Shown here in pieces: positions 28,394 through 36,856 of a stretch of DNA of 64,000 bases. Position numbers and translations under genes: made by a program. The notes beneath the pieces were generated by a model that was not told the DNA's origin, did no database searches, and saw only the letters and a program-made list of their open reading frames with translations. Every line of letters starts with the position of its first letter. Within the stretch, counting starts at the first letter, position 1. The DNA is taken from the NCBI GenBank assembly GCA_025210775.1, contig JAOARB010000025.1, forward strand, positions 1 through 64,000, written 5' to 3'. This stretch comes from Prolixibacteraceae bacterium. GTDB lineage: Bacteria; Bacteroidota; Bacteroidia; Bacteroidales; Prolixibacteraceae.

Positions 28394-28969
28394 ATGAAAA
28401 GTATTAAAGGTACAGAAACAGAGAAAAATCTCTTAAAAGCATTTGCTGGTGAATCACAAGCTAGAAATCGTTATACTTTCTTTGCTAAGCAAGCAAGAAA
28501 AGAGGGCTACGAACAGATTGCTGCTATTTTTGAAGAAACAGCTTTTAATGAGCAGGTACATGCAAAAAGATTTTTTTCTTTTCTAGAGGGAGGACCTGTT
28601 GAAATTACTGCTACTTATCCTGCAGGTAAAATCGGTACAACTGTACAGAATCTTTTTGAAGCTGCAGAAGGCGAGAATGAAGAGTGGACTGAAATATATC
28701 CTATGTTTGCAGAAATCGCAGAAAAAGAGGGATTTAACACTATCGCTGCATGTTTTAGAAATATTGCTAAGGTTGAGGTAGAACACGAAAAGAGATATAG
28801 AAAACTAGTTGAGAGATTAGAAAAAGAAGAAGTCTTTGCTAGAGAAGAAGAAACGGTATGGGTATGTCGTCATTGTGGTCATGTGCATATTGGTAAACAA
28901 GCACCCAAAGCTTGTCCTACTTGTCTTCACCCACAAAGCTATTTCGAAGCAAAAGCAGACAACTACTAA
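28394..28969 (+). CDS. Rubrerythrin
   Basis: 191 residues from ATG 28394, matching the usual MKSIKGTETEKNLLKAFAGES start; an in-frame GTG at 28370 would add 8 atypical residues. It contains a four-helix diiron domain with two ExxH motifs (EETAFNEQVH, EVEHEKR) and a C-terminal rubredoxin-like zinc/iron site CX2C-X12-CX2C (CRHCG ... CPTC). Rubrerythrin reduces H2O2 using electrons from NAD(P)H via rubredoxin partners and protects anaerobes from oxygen. Its place after hydE fits an oxygen-sensitive lifestyle, though an operon is not certain (79 bp gap). Confidence 0.96.
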   Translation: MKSIKGTETEKNLLKAFAGESQARNRYTFFAKQARKEGYEQIAAIFEETAFNEQVHAKRFFSFLEGGPVEITATYPAGKIGTTVQNLFEAAEGENEEWTEIYPMFAEIAEKEGFNTIAACFRNIAKVEVEHEKRYRKLVERLEKEEVFAREEETVWVCRHCGHVHIGKQAPKACPTCLHPQSYFEAKADNY

Positions 28970-28983
28970 ATAAAAAAAGTAAA

Positions 28984-29012
28984 GCAAGGATGAATTCACA
29001 TCCTTGCTTTTC
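28984..29012 (+). terminator. Terminator after rubrerythrin
   Basis: A perfect 9-bp stem GCAAGGATG / CATCCTTGC (28984-28992 with 28999-29007), 6-nt loop, then TTTT. Confidence 0.85.
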
Positions 29013-29223
29013 CACCAACAAAAATTATTTAACCTCAATGCTTAAATCAGAAAAGACGACCACTTCTTTTCTTTAAGCACTACAAATATATAATTATAAT
29101 GGGGTGACTCAAAGATAATCTCAATAATTATTCACACTCTTTCTCTTCGTTCGTTAAAAATTGATGCACCCTTTTCCCTTTATGATTATCTTTGAAACCC
29201 AATAATCATAATGGAGAAAAAAG

Positions 29224-30573
29224 ATGTCAATAACAATACTTCTTATTATTTATGTGGTTCTGCTTTTTATGTTAGGCATATGGTCTCATAAACAGATAAA
29301 GCAACCGTTAGATTTTTTTGTAGCTGGTCGTCATGGTTCGAGTTGGGACATTACAGGTAGTTTATTGGCTACTGTCGTAGGAAGCTCTGCTATTTTAGGA
29401 ACTCTAAATCTTACCGTTCAACAAGGATGGGCTGCCATGTGGTTTCTTTTCTCTGCTTCTTTGGGGCTTTTCCTGTTGGTACCTAAAGTAGCAAGTATCT
29501 ATTCCCATAAGAAATTAACCCTTCCCCAATTATTGGAACAATTTTATGGAAAGCGTGCCAAACAGTTGTCGTCGATTATTATTCCTACAGCATGGGTAGG
29601 CATTGTCGCAGCACAGGTGGTTGGTGCATCAAAGATACTAACGGCATTGGTTGACCTAAGTTACTCGAATGCAGTTTTTATATCTGGAGGGGTTCTTATT
29701 TTATATACGATGTTGGGTGGTCAAATTTCTATCCTAAAGACCGATAAAATACAAGCATTTATTATCTATTTAGGACTGTTCTTTTTGGCTGCATATCTCT
29801 TTTATGATTTTGGTTTTTCGAAAGTCGCTCCACTTTCAAGCTCTTTCCCTTTTAATCCTCATTTCGAGTGGGGAGATTTAATTGTTTTGATGCTTACCTA
29901 TTCGACCACTTTCTTGGTAGGTCCAGATATATATAGTCGTATTTTCTCAGCTTCTTCACCGGCAGTAGCCAAAAAATCGGTAGCATTAGTGGCTCTTATG
30001 TTGATCCCTTTCTCTATCGTTTTATGTTATATCGGGATGCATATTAATGGACTTGATTTGTCAACGCAGAATAATAGTATCAATTTTATGATATTCTTAA
30101 AGTATAATTCGTCAAAGATGATTTTTGCTTTGGGATCTCTTGCGCTTCTTAGTGCTGTTCTCTCTTCTGCCGATACCACCTTATTGTCTGCCTCTATCAT
30201 TTTAGTGGATGCAAAGAAACAAACCAAAATAGATATGGTGAAATCATCTAGGATTATGATTTTGGTTTTGGGTCTATTGGCTGTATGGATTGCAATTAAG
30301 ATTGGTTCTATTATTACTATTCTCCTTACTGCCTTAGCATTCTATTCAGGAGCATTTATAGTACCTATGTTTGTTGCTCTATATACAAAGAAGCAGCCCA
30401 AAGGGAATAGTGTGGTAGCGATGCTAACAGGAGGAGTCGTTGCTTTGTTAGGAAAGATCATGATACTTTACGGGGTACGAGAATGGGGCAATGTTGTCGT
30501 AATTTCTGGTTTTGTGGTAAACTTCTTGATTCTCTTCTATGGTCATCATGTTAAAATTGCACGAAGAGACTGA
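29224..30573 (+). CDS. Sodium:solute symporter (SSS family)
   Basis: 449 residues, about 12-13 membrane helices. SSS features include the first helix IYVVLLFMLGIWSHK followed by the FFVAGR motif, the unwound second helix region (ATVVGSSAILG), TDKIQAFIIYLGLF in the middle, and SSADTTLLSASIILVD, which resembles the Na2-site serine-rich helix 8. It imports an unidentified solute (sugar, amino acid, carboxylate or similar) with Na+. A GGAG sequence lies 8 bp before ATG 29224. No metabolic genes adjoin to suggest the substrate. Confidence 0.9.
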   Translation: MSITILLIIYVVLLFMLGIWSHKQIKQPLDFFVAGRHGSSWDITGSLLATVVGSSAILGTLNLTVQQGWAAMWFLFSASLGLFLLVPKVASIYSHKKLTLPQLLEQFYGKRAKQLSSIIIPTAWVGIVAAQVVGASKILTALVDLSYSNAVFISGGVLILYTMLGGQISILKTDKIQAFIIYLGLFFLAAYLFYDFGFSKVAPLSSSFPFNPHFEWGDLIVLMLTYSTTFLVGPDIYSRIFSASSPAVAKKSVALVALMLIPFSIVLCYIGMHINGLDLSTQNNSINFMIFLKYNSSKMIFALGSLALLSAVLSSADTTLLSASIILVDAKKQTKIDMVKSSRIMILVLGLLAVWIAIKIGSIITILLTALAFYSGAFIVPMFVALYTKKQPKGNSVVAMLTGGVVALLGKIMILYGVREWGNVVVISGFVVNFLILFYGHHVKIARRD

Positions 30574-30756
30574 GTAAGAGATATATTCCTGTTATCAGAT
30601 GAAGACCATTCGTTAGGTTGTTTTAGTCGTTTTATTTTTTCCCCTTACGCTTAAATTAGAACATATTCGAACCTTTAAATTACTGCTCATTGCTTTGTTC
30701 GAAACTTATTTTAGTGATATATATAACAGTGATACGATGGTGGTTTGATACTGGGT

Positions 30757-30902
30757 TTGTCCATGGTTGCTCCATGGTTGCTCCATGGTTCCTCCATGGT
30801 TCGTCCATGGTTCGTCCATGGTTTGTCCATGGTTTGTCCATCGATTTAGCACTTTTCGATGGAGGAACCATGGAGCAACCATGGACAAACCATGAATGAA
30901 CC
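30757..30902. repeat. Inverted tandem array of 11-bp CCATGG units
   Basis: Eight forward units TCCATGGTTNN start every 11 bp from 30760 to 30837, the last altered to TCCATCGATTT. Four inverse units (centred on CGATGG 30857, CCATGG 30868 and 30879, CCATGA 30890) follow at the same 11-bp step. The two halves meet at TCCATCGA ... TCGATGGA, so the element can form a long hairpin or cruciform. Only two bases per unit vary, and they change in steps (GC, GC, CC, CG, CG, TG, TG), as expected from repeated unit duplication. Each unit also contains the palindrome CCATGG. Confidence 0.92.
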
Positions 30903-31038
30903 TAGTATTTATCACTTCTTTATTTGATTATTGATCACGTGGTTGGAAATCATAATTTTCAATGAATCTTCTTTTCGTTTGATGAGATTCGTAATTTGTT
31001 ATTGGCGTTTTCTAACCATTAATTCTCTGACAAAAGAA

Positions 31039-31076
31039 AAATAAGCATAAGAACAATAGCGCTCTTATGCTTATTT
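31039..31076 (-). terminator. Terminator after SPOUT methyltransferase gene
   Basis: A perfect 14-bp stem (31039-31052 with 31063-31076), 10-nt loop. On the minus strand it runs into a T-rich tract (TTTTTCTTTT), so it serves the minus-strand gene. Confidence 0.8.
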
Positions 31077-31161
31077 GATTACGAGTTTTGTAAACCGATC
31101 TAGGATAGAAGATAAATATCTGATATTTGATAAAAAGGAATGCTTATTTTACTGATGCCTA

Positions 31162-31929
31162 TTATCGACGTTTAAATTCGGAACAGATAATGGATGTCGC
31201 CATTGCTACATTAAGTGATTCTGAGCCTTTGTCTTGTCTAAAGGAAGGAATGGTTATTTTGTTTGTAATAAGGGATTCTATTTTAGGGGAAATTCCTTTG
31301 CCCTCATTTCCCATTACGATAATACCGTTAGACGAGAGCTTTTCGTTATAGATATTTTCTCCTTCAAGAAATGTTCCGTAAACAGGAATATTGGCATCAT
31401 GGGCATGTGGTAGCACCTCTTCTAAATCAAGATAATGTACTTCAACTCTGGCGATGGCTCCCATGGTTGCCTGTATCACTTTGATGTTATGTACATCTAC
31501 AGTGTCTTTTGAACAAAGAATATGATCAATACCAAACCAGTCTGCAATACGTATAATGGTTCCCAGATTTCCAGGATCTTGTATGTTGTCTAATGCTATT
31601 GCAATTTTGTGATTAAGTTCTTCTATACAGAAAAATTGCTCTTTGAAAGGAATGACCGCAATTGCATTCGAAGCAGTCGTCAGCTGGGATACTTTCTCTA
31701 TCGAAGCTTCCGAGATGGCAATAATCTCAATATTGTTATCTTTCGCTTTGGCTTGAAGTTGTAAGTAAGCTTCTTCTGAAGCATATATCATTTCGATAGG
31801 GTGTTTGCCATCTATCAAGTCTTCTATGATTTTAGCTCCTTCTGCGATATAACGTTTCTCTTTTTTTCTGAATTTCTTTTGAGACAGCTGTCTTATATAT
31901 TTTATTCTATTCTTCGATAATTCTTCCAT
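31162..31929 (-). CDS. TrmH-family (SPOUT) RNA 2'-O-methyltransferase
   Basis: 255 residues. An N-terminal substrate-binding domain (KYIRQLSQKKFRKKEKRYIAEGAKII) is followed by the knotted SPOUT domain. Motif 1 is LDNIQDPGNLGTIIRIADWFG (about 113-133), motif 2 is IVMGNEGKGIS (204-214) and motif 3 includes SESLNVAMA (236-244). These bind SAM and methylate a ribose 2'-OH in rRNA or tRNA; which nucleotide is modified cannot be told. It is divergent from tamL, an arrangement often seen in Bacteroidota. Confidence 0.92.
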   Translation of the reverse strand: MEELSKNRIKYIRQLSQKKFRKKEKRYIAEGAKIIEDLIDGKHPIEMIYASEEAYLQLQAKAKDNNIEIIAISEASIEKVSQLTTASNAIAVIPFKEQFFCIEELNHKIAIALDNIQDPGNLGTIIRIADWFGIDHILCSKDTVDVHNIKVIQATMGAIARVEVHYLDLEEVLPHAHDANIPVYGTFLEGENIYNEKLSSNGIIVMGNEGKGISPKIESLITNKITIPSFRQDKGSESLNVAMATSIICSEFKRR

Positions 31930-32131
31930 TTTCTTAAAGCTTTTTACAAAACTACATCATACTTTGATGCTTGCAAAATTCAAACAATTTATATTTGTAC
32001 CTTCTCTTTATTCGTCAAAACTAAATATTATCAATTATTTTTGTCGTAGAAGAGGTATGGATAATTTTATGCTTATTTCTTACGTTATACTTATTGTCGT
32101 TATGCATTTATAATCTTTACAATAATCTGAG

Positions 32132-34447
32132 ATGTTGAAAACAATCAAATGTTTACATATATATATATTTGTTCTAGGTCTTTTGTTCTTCGTGGGATGT
32201 AGCCCAACCAAATATGTTCCTAAAGATCAATATTTATTGAATCGTGTTGATTTTAAGATTGATAAAAAGGGGGTGAAGCAGAACGAGCTTCAGCCATTTC
32301 TTCGACAAGAGCCTAACGTTAGAATTCTTCGTTTCTTTCGTTTTCATTTAGGACTCTACAATCTGTCACCTCGTGCTAAGGACGAATCTTTTTGGACTCG
32401 AATAGGTGAGGCTCCTGTTATTTATAGTAGGGTAAAGACTGAAAGTAGTAAGGCTGAGATGTTAAAACATCTAAATAATTTAGGTTATTATCAAGCTACA
32501 ATCCGAGATTCAGTACATATTAAGAGAGGAAACATGGTTGATCTAACCTATTTCATTAAACTAGGTCCTCCCTATTTGATTACCGATTTTAAGGTGGATG
32601 TTCAGGATAGTATTGTTCAAGATGTGGTGAAAAGTGTTGAACCACTAAAAGTGTTTAAAGAAGGAGATAATTTTGATGTAAATAAATTAAATGCTTTTCG
32701 TCTTGAAGTAAAAAAACAGGCACAGAATCAAGGTTTCTATAAGTTTGATGAAGATGAGATTTATTATACTGCTGATACATTGGGACTTGATAATGGTGTA
32801 GACCTAACGATGGTGGTCCAACCTAAGAGAGTTTTGAAAAATGATACGGTAATATTAGAACCGAATAAAAAGTATAAGATTCGACGCTATAAAGTATACT
32901 CTCAGTTCAACCCAAAGAGATTCTTGCTTTCTTCGACTCCGTTAGATTTTGATACGGTAAGAATAGGTCGTTATTCTTTCCTTTATGAAAATAAACTAAG
33001 GGTTAATCCCAAATTGATTATTCGAGCCAATCATATAGATGATTCTGAGTTCTATTCTTCTCTCAACTTAGATCGTACTTACAGTCAGTTGACCCAGCTT
33101 AAGCTATATCGTGCAATGAATATTCAATTTGTGGATACTAAGACTCTTAGCGAGGATGGTTATCCATTGTTGGATTGCGTAATGCAATTAACTCCCAATA
33201 CAGAGCAGTCTTACTCTTTTGAACTAGAAGGAACGAATACTTCTGGTAATCTAGGAGTGGGATCTAACTTGAGTTACCAACATAAGAATTTGTTTACTGG
33301 AGGCGAAAGAGTTGATGTGAAGTTTAGTGGTGCAATTGAAAGACAACGCTATGGAACGGAAGATGATATTAAATTGTTTAATACTCTAGAAGGGGGAGTG
33401 GATGGTAAATTTACTATCCCTAAATTCTGGTTCCCTTTTAATATTGATCATTGGTTTAACTATTCTACTCCTCAGACACAGTTTGTGATGTCTTATAACT
33501 ATCAGCAGCGTCCTGATTACACCAGAACGATTGTTCGTTCAGGATTCGGATATAAATGGAAGTCAAGTCAATTCTCTAGTCATGAAGTCAATCCAATTGA
33601 TCTATATCTGGTTCGTATGTTTGAGTTGGATCCTGATTTTTTTGAATCATTGGAGAACTTGACCATTCGTAGTTCTTATACGGACCACTCTATTTTTGCC
33701 TTTACTTATGGCTATACCTACAATACGCAGAGCATGAAAAAAAGGTCTGATTATTGGTATCTGTTTACTAAAATAGAGACTTCTGGAAATTTGCTACAGC
33801 TGGTAAATACTACATTGAAAAAGGAAAAAACTAAATTTAAGGGAGATACAATACCTAAATACTCTTTCTTTGATACCCCATATGCACAATATTGTAAGTT
33901 TAATGTGGATCTGCGTAGAGGACAGGTGCTTGATAAGTATAACTCTTTTGTTTTTAGGGCCTACATGGGAATTGCTATTCCTTATGGTAATTCTTCGCAG
34001 GTGCCTTTTGAAAGAAAATATTATGCTGGAGGTGCCAATGGTATTCGTGGTTGGGGTACACGTACTTTAGGTCCTGGCTCTTTTAAATCGGATCCTACAG
34101 ATTTCCCAAACCAAGTAGGGGATATCAAACTAGAGGGCAATATAGAGTACCGTTTTAAGATGGTTGGTGTGTTTGAAGGTGCGTTGTTCTTTGATGTCGG
34201 AAATATCTGGTCGTTAGATGATAACCGTAAAGGTGCTGAATTTGCATTTGATCGTTTCTACAAAGAATTTGCTGTTGGTACAGGGGCAGGAATACGTATG
34301 AATTTCGATTATGCGATTATTCGTTTTGATCTAGGAGTAAAACTTAGAGATCCTTCTGAACCGAGTGGGAAAAGATGGATCCCTGCCAATAGAAAGTTCC
34401 AGAAAACGGACTTCGTACCTTCTATTGCTATTGGATATCCATTCTAA
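32132..34447 (+). CDS. tamL: TamL-like Omp85 lipoprotein (translocation and assembly module)
   Basis: 771 residues. It has a lipobox FFVGC (Cys23), unlike BamA, then CSPTKYVPKDQYLLN, which is typical of the Bacteroidota TamL group. POTRA-like domains cover about residues 35-330, and a C-terminal Omp85 barrel covers about 370-771, with the RKYYAGGANGIRGWGTRTLGPG loop carrying the conserved RGW motif and a final strand ending in aromatic residues (SIAIGYPF). It is expected to help insert outer-membrane proteins together with TamB. TamB is often adjacent, but here a class II aldolase gene follows. TATATTTG at 31990-31997 may be the -7 promoter box, giving a long leader of about 130 nt. Confidence 0.9.
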   Translation: MLKTIKCLHIYIFVLGLLFFVGCSPTKYVPKDQYLLNRVDFKIDKKGVKQNELQPFLRQEPNVRILRFFRFHLGLYNLSPRAKDESFWTRIGEAPVIYSRVKTESSKAEMLKHLNNLGYYQATIRDSVHIKRGNMVDLTYFIKLGPPYLITDFKVDVQDSIVQDVVKSVEPLKVFKEGDNFDVNKLNAFRLEVKKQAQNQGFYKFDEDEIYYTADTLGLDNGVDLTMVVQPKRVLKNDTVILEPNKKYKIRRYKVYSQFNPKRFLLSSTPLDFDTVRIGRYSFLYENKLRVNPKLIIRANHIDDSEFYSSLNLDRTYSQLTQLKLYRAMNIQFVDTKTLSEDGYPLLDCVMQLTPNTEQSYSFELEGTNTSGNLGVGSNLSYQHKNLFTGGERVDVKFSGAIERQRYGTEDDIKLFNTLEGGVDGKFTIPKFWFPFNIDHWFNYSTPQTQFVMSYNYQQRPDYTRTIVRSGFGYKWKSSQFSSHEVNPIDLYLVRMFELDPDFFESLENLTIRSSYTDHSIFAFTYGYTYNTQSMKKRSDYWYLFTKIETSGNLLQLVNTTLKKEKTKFKGDTIPKYSFFDTPYAQYCKFNVDLRRGQVLDKYNSFVFRAYMGIAIPYGNSSQVPFERKYYAGGANGIRGWGTRTLGPGSFKSDPTDFPNQVGDIKLEGNIEYRFKMVGVFEGALFFDVGNIWSLDDNRKGAEFAFDRFYKEFAVGTGAGIRMNFDYAIIRFDLGVKLRDPSEPSGKRWIPANRKFQKTDFVPSIAIGYPF

Positions 34448-34603
34448 ATACTCATTTTTCTGCTATAGAACATGCGTTTTCGTTTTTTATTTGTACATTT
34501 GCATGTCTTCAAATTTCGATAATCAAGATTCGTTTTTGGTTTGAAATAGAGAGACAAAGAATTAATAGAAATTCAGATTTTTTATACAATAATTTACGAA
34601 GCT

Positions 34604-35683
34604 ATGAGTGCTAATTTATTTCAAGAGATTAAGCCAGGTGTAGTTACTGGTGACGATCTAACCAAACTTTTCAACATCTGTAAAGAAAACAACTTCGCTC
34701 TTCCTGCAGTTAACGTAGTAGGAACTGATTCAGTAAACGCAGTAATCGAGTCGGCTAAAGTTGCTAACTCACCTGTAATCGTTCAGCTTTCAAACGGTGG
34801 TGCTGCTTTCTTCGCAGGAAAAGGTTTGAAGTTAGATGGTCAAGAAGCACAAGTTCTTGGAGCTGTTTCTGCTGCTTACCACGTTCATAACGTTGCTGCT
34901 GCTTACGGTGTACGTGTTGTTCTTCACACTGACCACGCTGCTAAAAAACTTCTTCCTTGGATTGACGGTCTTCTAGATGCTAGTGAAAAGCATTTTGCTG
35001 CTACAGGTTCTCCTCTATTCAGCTCACACATGCTAGACCTTTCTGAAGAGCCTCTTGAAGAAAATATCGCAATTTGTAAGAAATATTTAACTCGTATGTC
35101 TAAAATGGGTATGACATTAGAGATTGAGTTAGGTATTACTGGTGGTGAGGAAGACGGAGTAGATAACTCAGATGTAGATAACTCATTGCTTTATACTCAA
35201 CCAGAAGAAGTATGTTATGCATACGAGCAACTAATGGAAGTTTCTCCAAACTTCACTATTGCTGCTTCTTTCGGTAACGTACACGGTGTTTATAAGCCAG
35301 GTAACGTTGTATTGAAGCCTTCTATCCTAGGTGATTCTCAAAAATATATCCAAGAAAAACTTGGTACTGCTGAGAAACCAGTTAACTTCGTATTCCACGG
35401 TGGATCAGGATCTTCTCTAGAAGAAATTCGTGAAGCTATCGGATATGGTGTTATCAAAATGAACATCGATACTGATACTCAGTGGGCTACTTGGGATGGT
35501 ATCCGTGCTTTCGAAGCTGCGAACCACGACTACCTACAAGGTCAAATCGGTAACCCAGATGGTGACGATAAGCCAAACAAAAAATATTATGATCCACGTG
35601 TATGGTTGCGTAAAGCACAAGATTCTATGATCGCACGTCTACAAGTTGCTTATTCTGACTTGAACGGATTGGATAAAAACTAA
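34604..35683 (+). CDS. fbaA: Class II fructose-bisphosphate aldolase
   Basis: 359 residues, the class IIA length. Zn-dependent cleavage/condensation of fructose-1,6-bisphosphate in glycolysis and gluconeogenesis. Visible motifs: FALPAVNVVGTDSVNAVIE, LHTDHAAKKLLPW (catalytic Asp110, zinc His111), the ELGITGGEEDGVDN metal/loop region, FGNVHGVYKPGNV (zinc His), VFHGGSGSS and IKMNIDTDTQWA. Codon use is strongly biased to AAC, TAC, TTC and GCT compared with neighbours, as in the tuf/rpl genes, indicating very high expression. TACATTTG at 34494-34501 is a likely -7 box with a leader of about 95 nt. Confidence 0.97.
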   Translation: MSANLFQEIKPGVVTGDDLTKLFNICKENNFALPAVNVVGTDSVNAVIESAKVANSPVIVQLSNGGAAFFAGKGLKLDGQEAQVLGAVSAAYHVHNVAAAYGVRVVLHTDHAAKKLLPWIDGLLDASEKHFAATGSPLFSSHMLDLSEEPLEENIAICKKYLTRMSKMGMTLEIELGITGGEEDGVDNSDVDNSLLYTQPEEVCYAYEQLMEVSPNFTIAASFGNVHGVYKPGNVVLKPSILGDSQKYIQEKLGTAEKPVNFVFHGGSGSSLEEIREAIGYGVIKMNIDTDTQWATWDGIRAFEAANHDYLQGQIGNPDGDDKPNKKYYDPRVWLRKAQDSMIARLQVAYSDLNGLDKN

Positions 35684-35708
35684 TCTTACAGTAGTAAGAT
35701 CTATAAAG

Positions 35709-35740
35709 AGACCATCTCATTTGAGATGGTCTTTTTTTTT
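35709..35740 (+). terminator. Terminator after class II aldolase gene
   Basis: AGACCATCTCA (35709-35719) pairs perfectly with TGAGATGGTCT (35722-35732), followed by a run of nine T. Confidence 0.93.
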
Positions 35741-35793
35741 AAAAACAATTTTCTCAAATGATGTGTTTATTACTAAAATGTTAACCACTCTCT

Positions 35794-36573
35794 ATGAATA
35801 ACGATTTTCTATCTCTTACTCTTGAAAATATCGAAACAGAGCACCTTTGTTGTGCTATCTCAGATAAAAAATGCAAAGAAGGATATCAAAATAAGCGGTT
35901 GTGGTTAAAAGAACGAATAAACGAAGGGTTTGGTTTTACTAAATTAAATGAGCGCGCTAAGGTGTTTGTTGAATATGGTCCTTCTGAGCATGCATGGTTT
36001 CCTGTTGAGGCTGAAAATGCGATGTTTGTCTATTGCTTTTGGGTTTCTGGGAGGTATAAAAAACAGGGGTATGCCAAACGATTGATTGCTGAAGTAGAAA
36101 AAGAGGCTATTGCTCAAGGTCGTGATATGCTTGTGACTGTTGCGGGGGTGAAAAAGTTTCATTTTATGAGTGATCCTAAATGGTTGTTACTTCAAGGTTG
36201 GAGATGTGTGGAAGAGACGGTTGATGGTTTTGGTCTTTTTGTGAAAAAGATATCTCCTGAAGCAAAAAAACCGAAATTTTGTGATTCTATAGTTAATTCT
36301 GACAAAGTATCGAAAAAAGGATTAACAGTAGTCTATTCTTCGAGGTGTCCTTTTACAAACTATTATGTAGAAACAGAATTAAGAAAAACAGCTGATATAA
36401 GAGGTTTGTCTTTGCAGATTGTGAAATTACAGAGCCAACAGGATGCTTATTCTTCTCCTTCACCTAATACCATATTTACTCTTTTTATTGATGGACAATT
36501 TATTACGACAGACGTGAGTATTTGTCTTGATAGTAGATTTGATAGGATGGTTTCAAAGTTGGTAAATAGATGA
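35794..36573 (+). CDS. GNAT acetyltransferase with C-terminal YoaP-like domain
   Basis: 259 residues. The N-terminal GNAT domain spans about 10-155 (VYCFWVSGRYKKQGYAKRLI is the acetyl-CoA loop). The C-terminal domain, about 180-255, begins LTVVYSSRCPFTNYYV and resembles the YoaP/thioredoxin-like module with a CPFT sequence (one cysteine, not a CXXC). Residues H-L-C-C near the N-terminus and K-K-C are further cysteines. Substrate unknown; the second domain may position a specific peptide or thiol substrate. It sits alone between the aldolase terminator and the NSS transporters. Confidence 0.82.
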   Translation: MNNDFLSLTLENIETEHLCCAISDKKCKEGYQNKRLWLKERINEGFGFTKLNERAKVFVEYGPSEHAWFPVEAENAMFVYCFWVSGRYKKQGYAKRLIAEVEKEAIAQGRDMLVTVAGVKKFHFMSDPKWLLLQGWRCVEETVDGFGLFVKKISPEAKKPKFCDSIVNSDKVSKKGLTVVYSSRCPFTNYYVETELRKTADIRGLSLQIVKLQSQQDAYSSPSPNTIFTLFIDGQFITTDVSICLDSRFDRMVSKLVNR

Positions 36574-36794
36574 TCTTTTTTTGTTCTGGTTCTGTTTATT
36601 CTGGCTTTTTAAACTAATTGTTTTGGCTATGAGAAGTGGAAAATTCGAAAAAGATGTTAGGGTGTTAGAATATTCTTTGGGATGAGCGCATTTTATCAGA
36701 TAGTCTTGTGATTTTATAAGAAAAATATTTGTTCTGATTTTTAAAAAATGCATTTTTGCACTCTTTGTTTTAAGTTGAAATTTTAGCATGCTAA

Positions 36795-36802
36795 TAACTT
36801 TG
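36795..36802 (+). promoter_or_regulatory. Candidate -7 box for first NSS transporter
   Basis: TAACTTTG matches TAnnTTTG and lies 54 bp before the ATG. A TTG at 36775-36777 gives a short 17-bp spacer, so this is a tentative call. Confidence 0.35.
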
Positions 36803-36856
36803 ATTTTGTTATCATTATAGTGTGTAAATGTTTAATACCATTATTTTATATATTAA

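Larger units (their letters stand above)
30574..31161. other. Long intergenic region between convergent genes
   Basis: 588 bp between the SSS symporter (plus) and the SPOUT methyltransferase (minus). It contains the CCATGG 11-bp array (30757-30902) and the methyltransferase terminator (31039-31076). A 7-bp inverted repeat TTCGAAC/GTTCGAA (near 30668 and 30700) lies to the left. Frames across the array are open on both strands only because an 11-bp repeat without stops reads open in all phases; I do not consider them genes. Confidence 0.6.

Noticed and set aside
30680..30915. Three overlapping frames (63-69 codons, both strands) reading tryptophan/histidine/glycine-rich repeats
   Set aside because: They are the unavoidable open reading of an 11-bp stop-free tandem repeat in all phases; no promoter or start signal and no similarity to real proteins.
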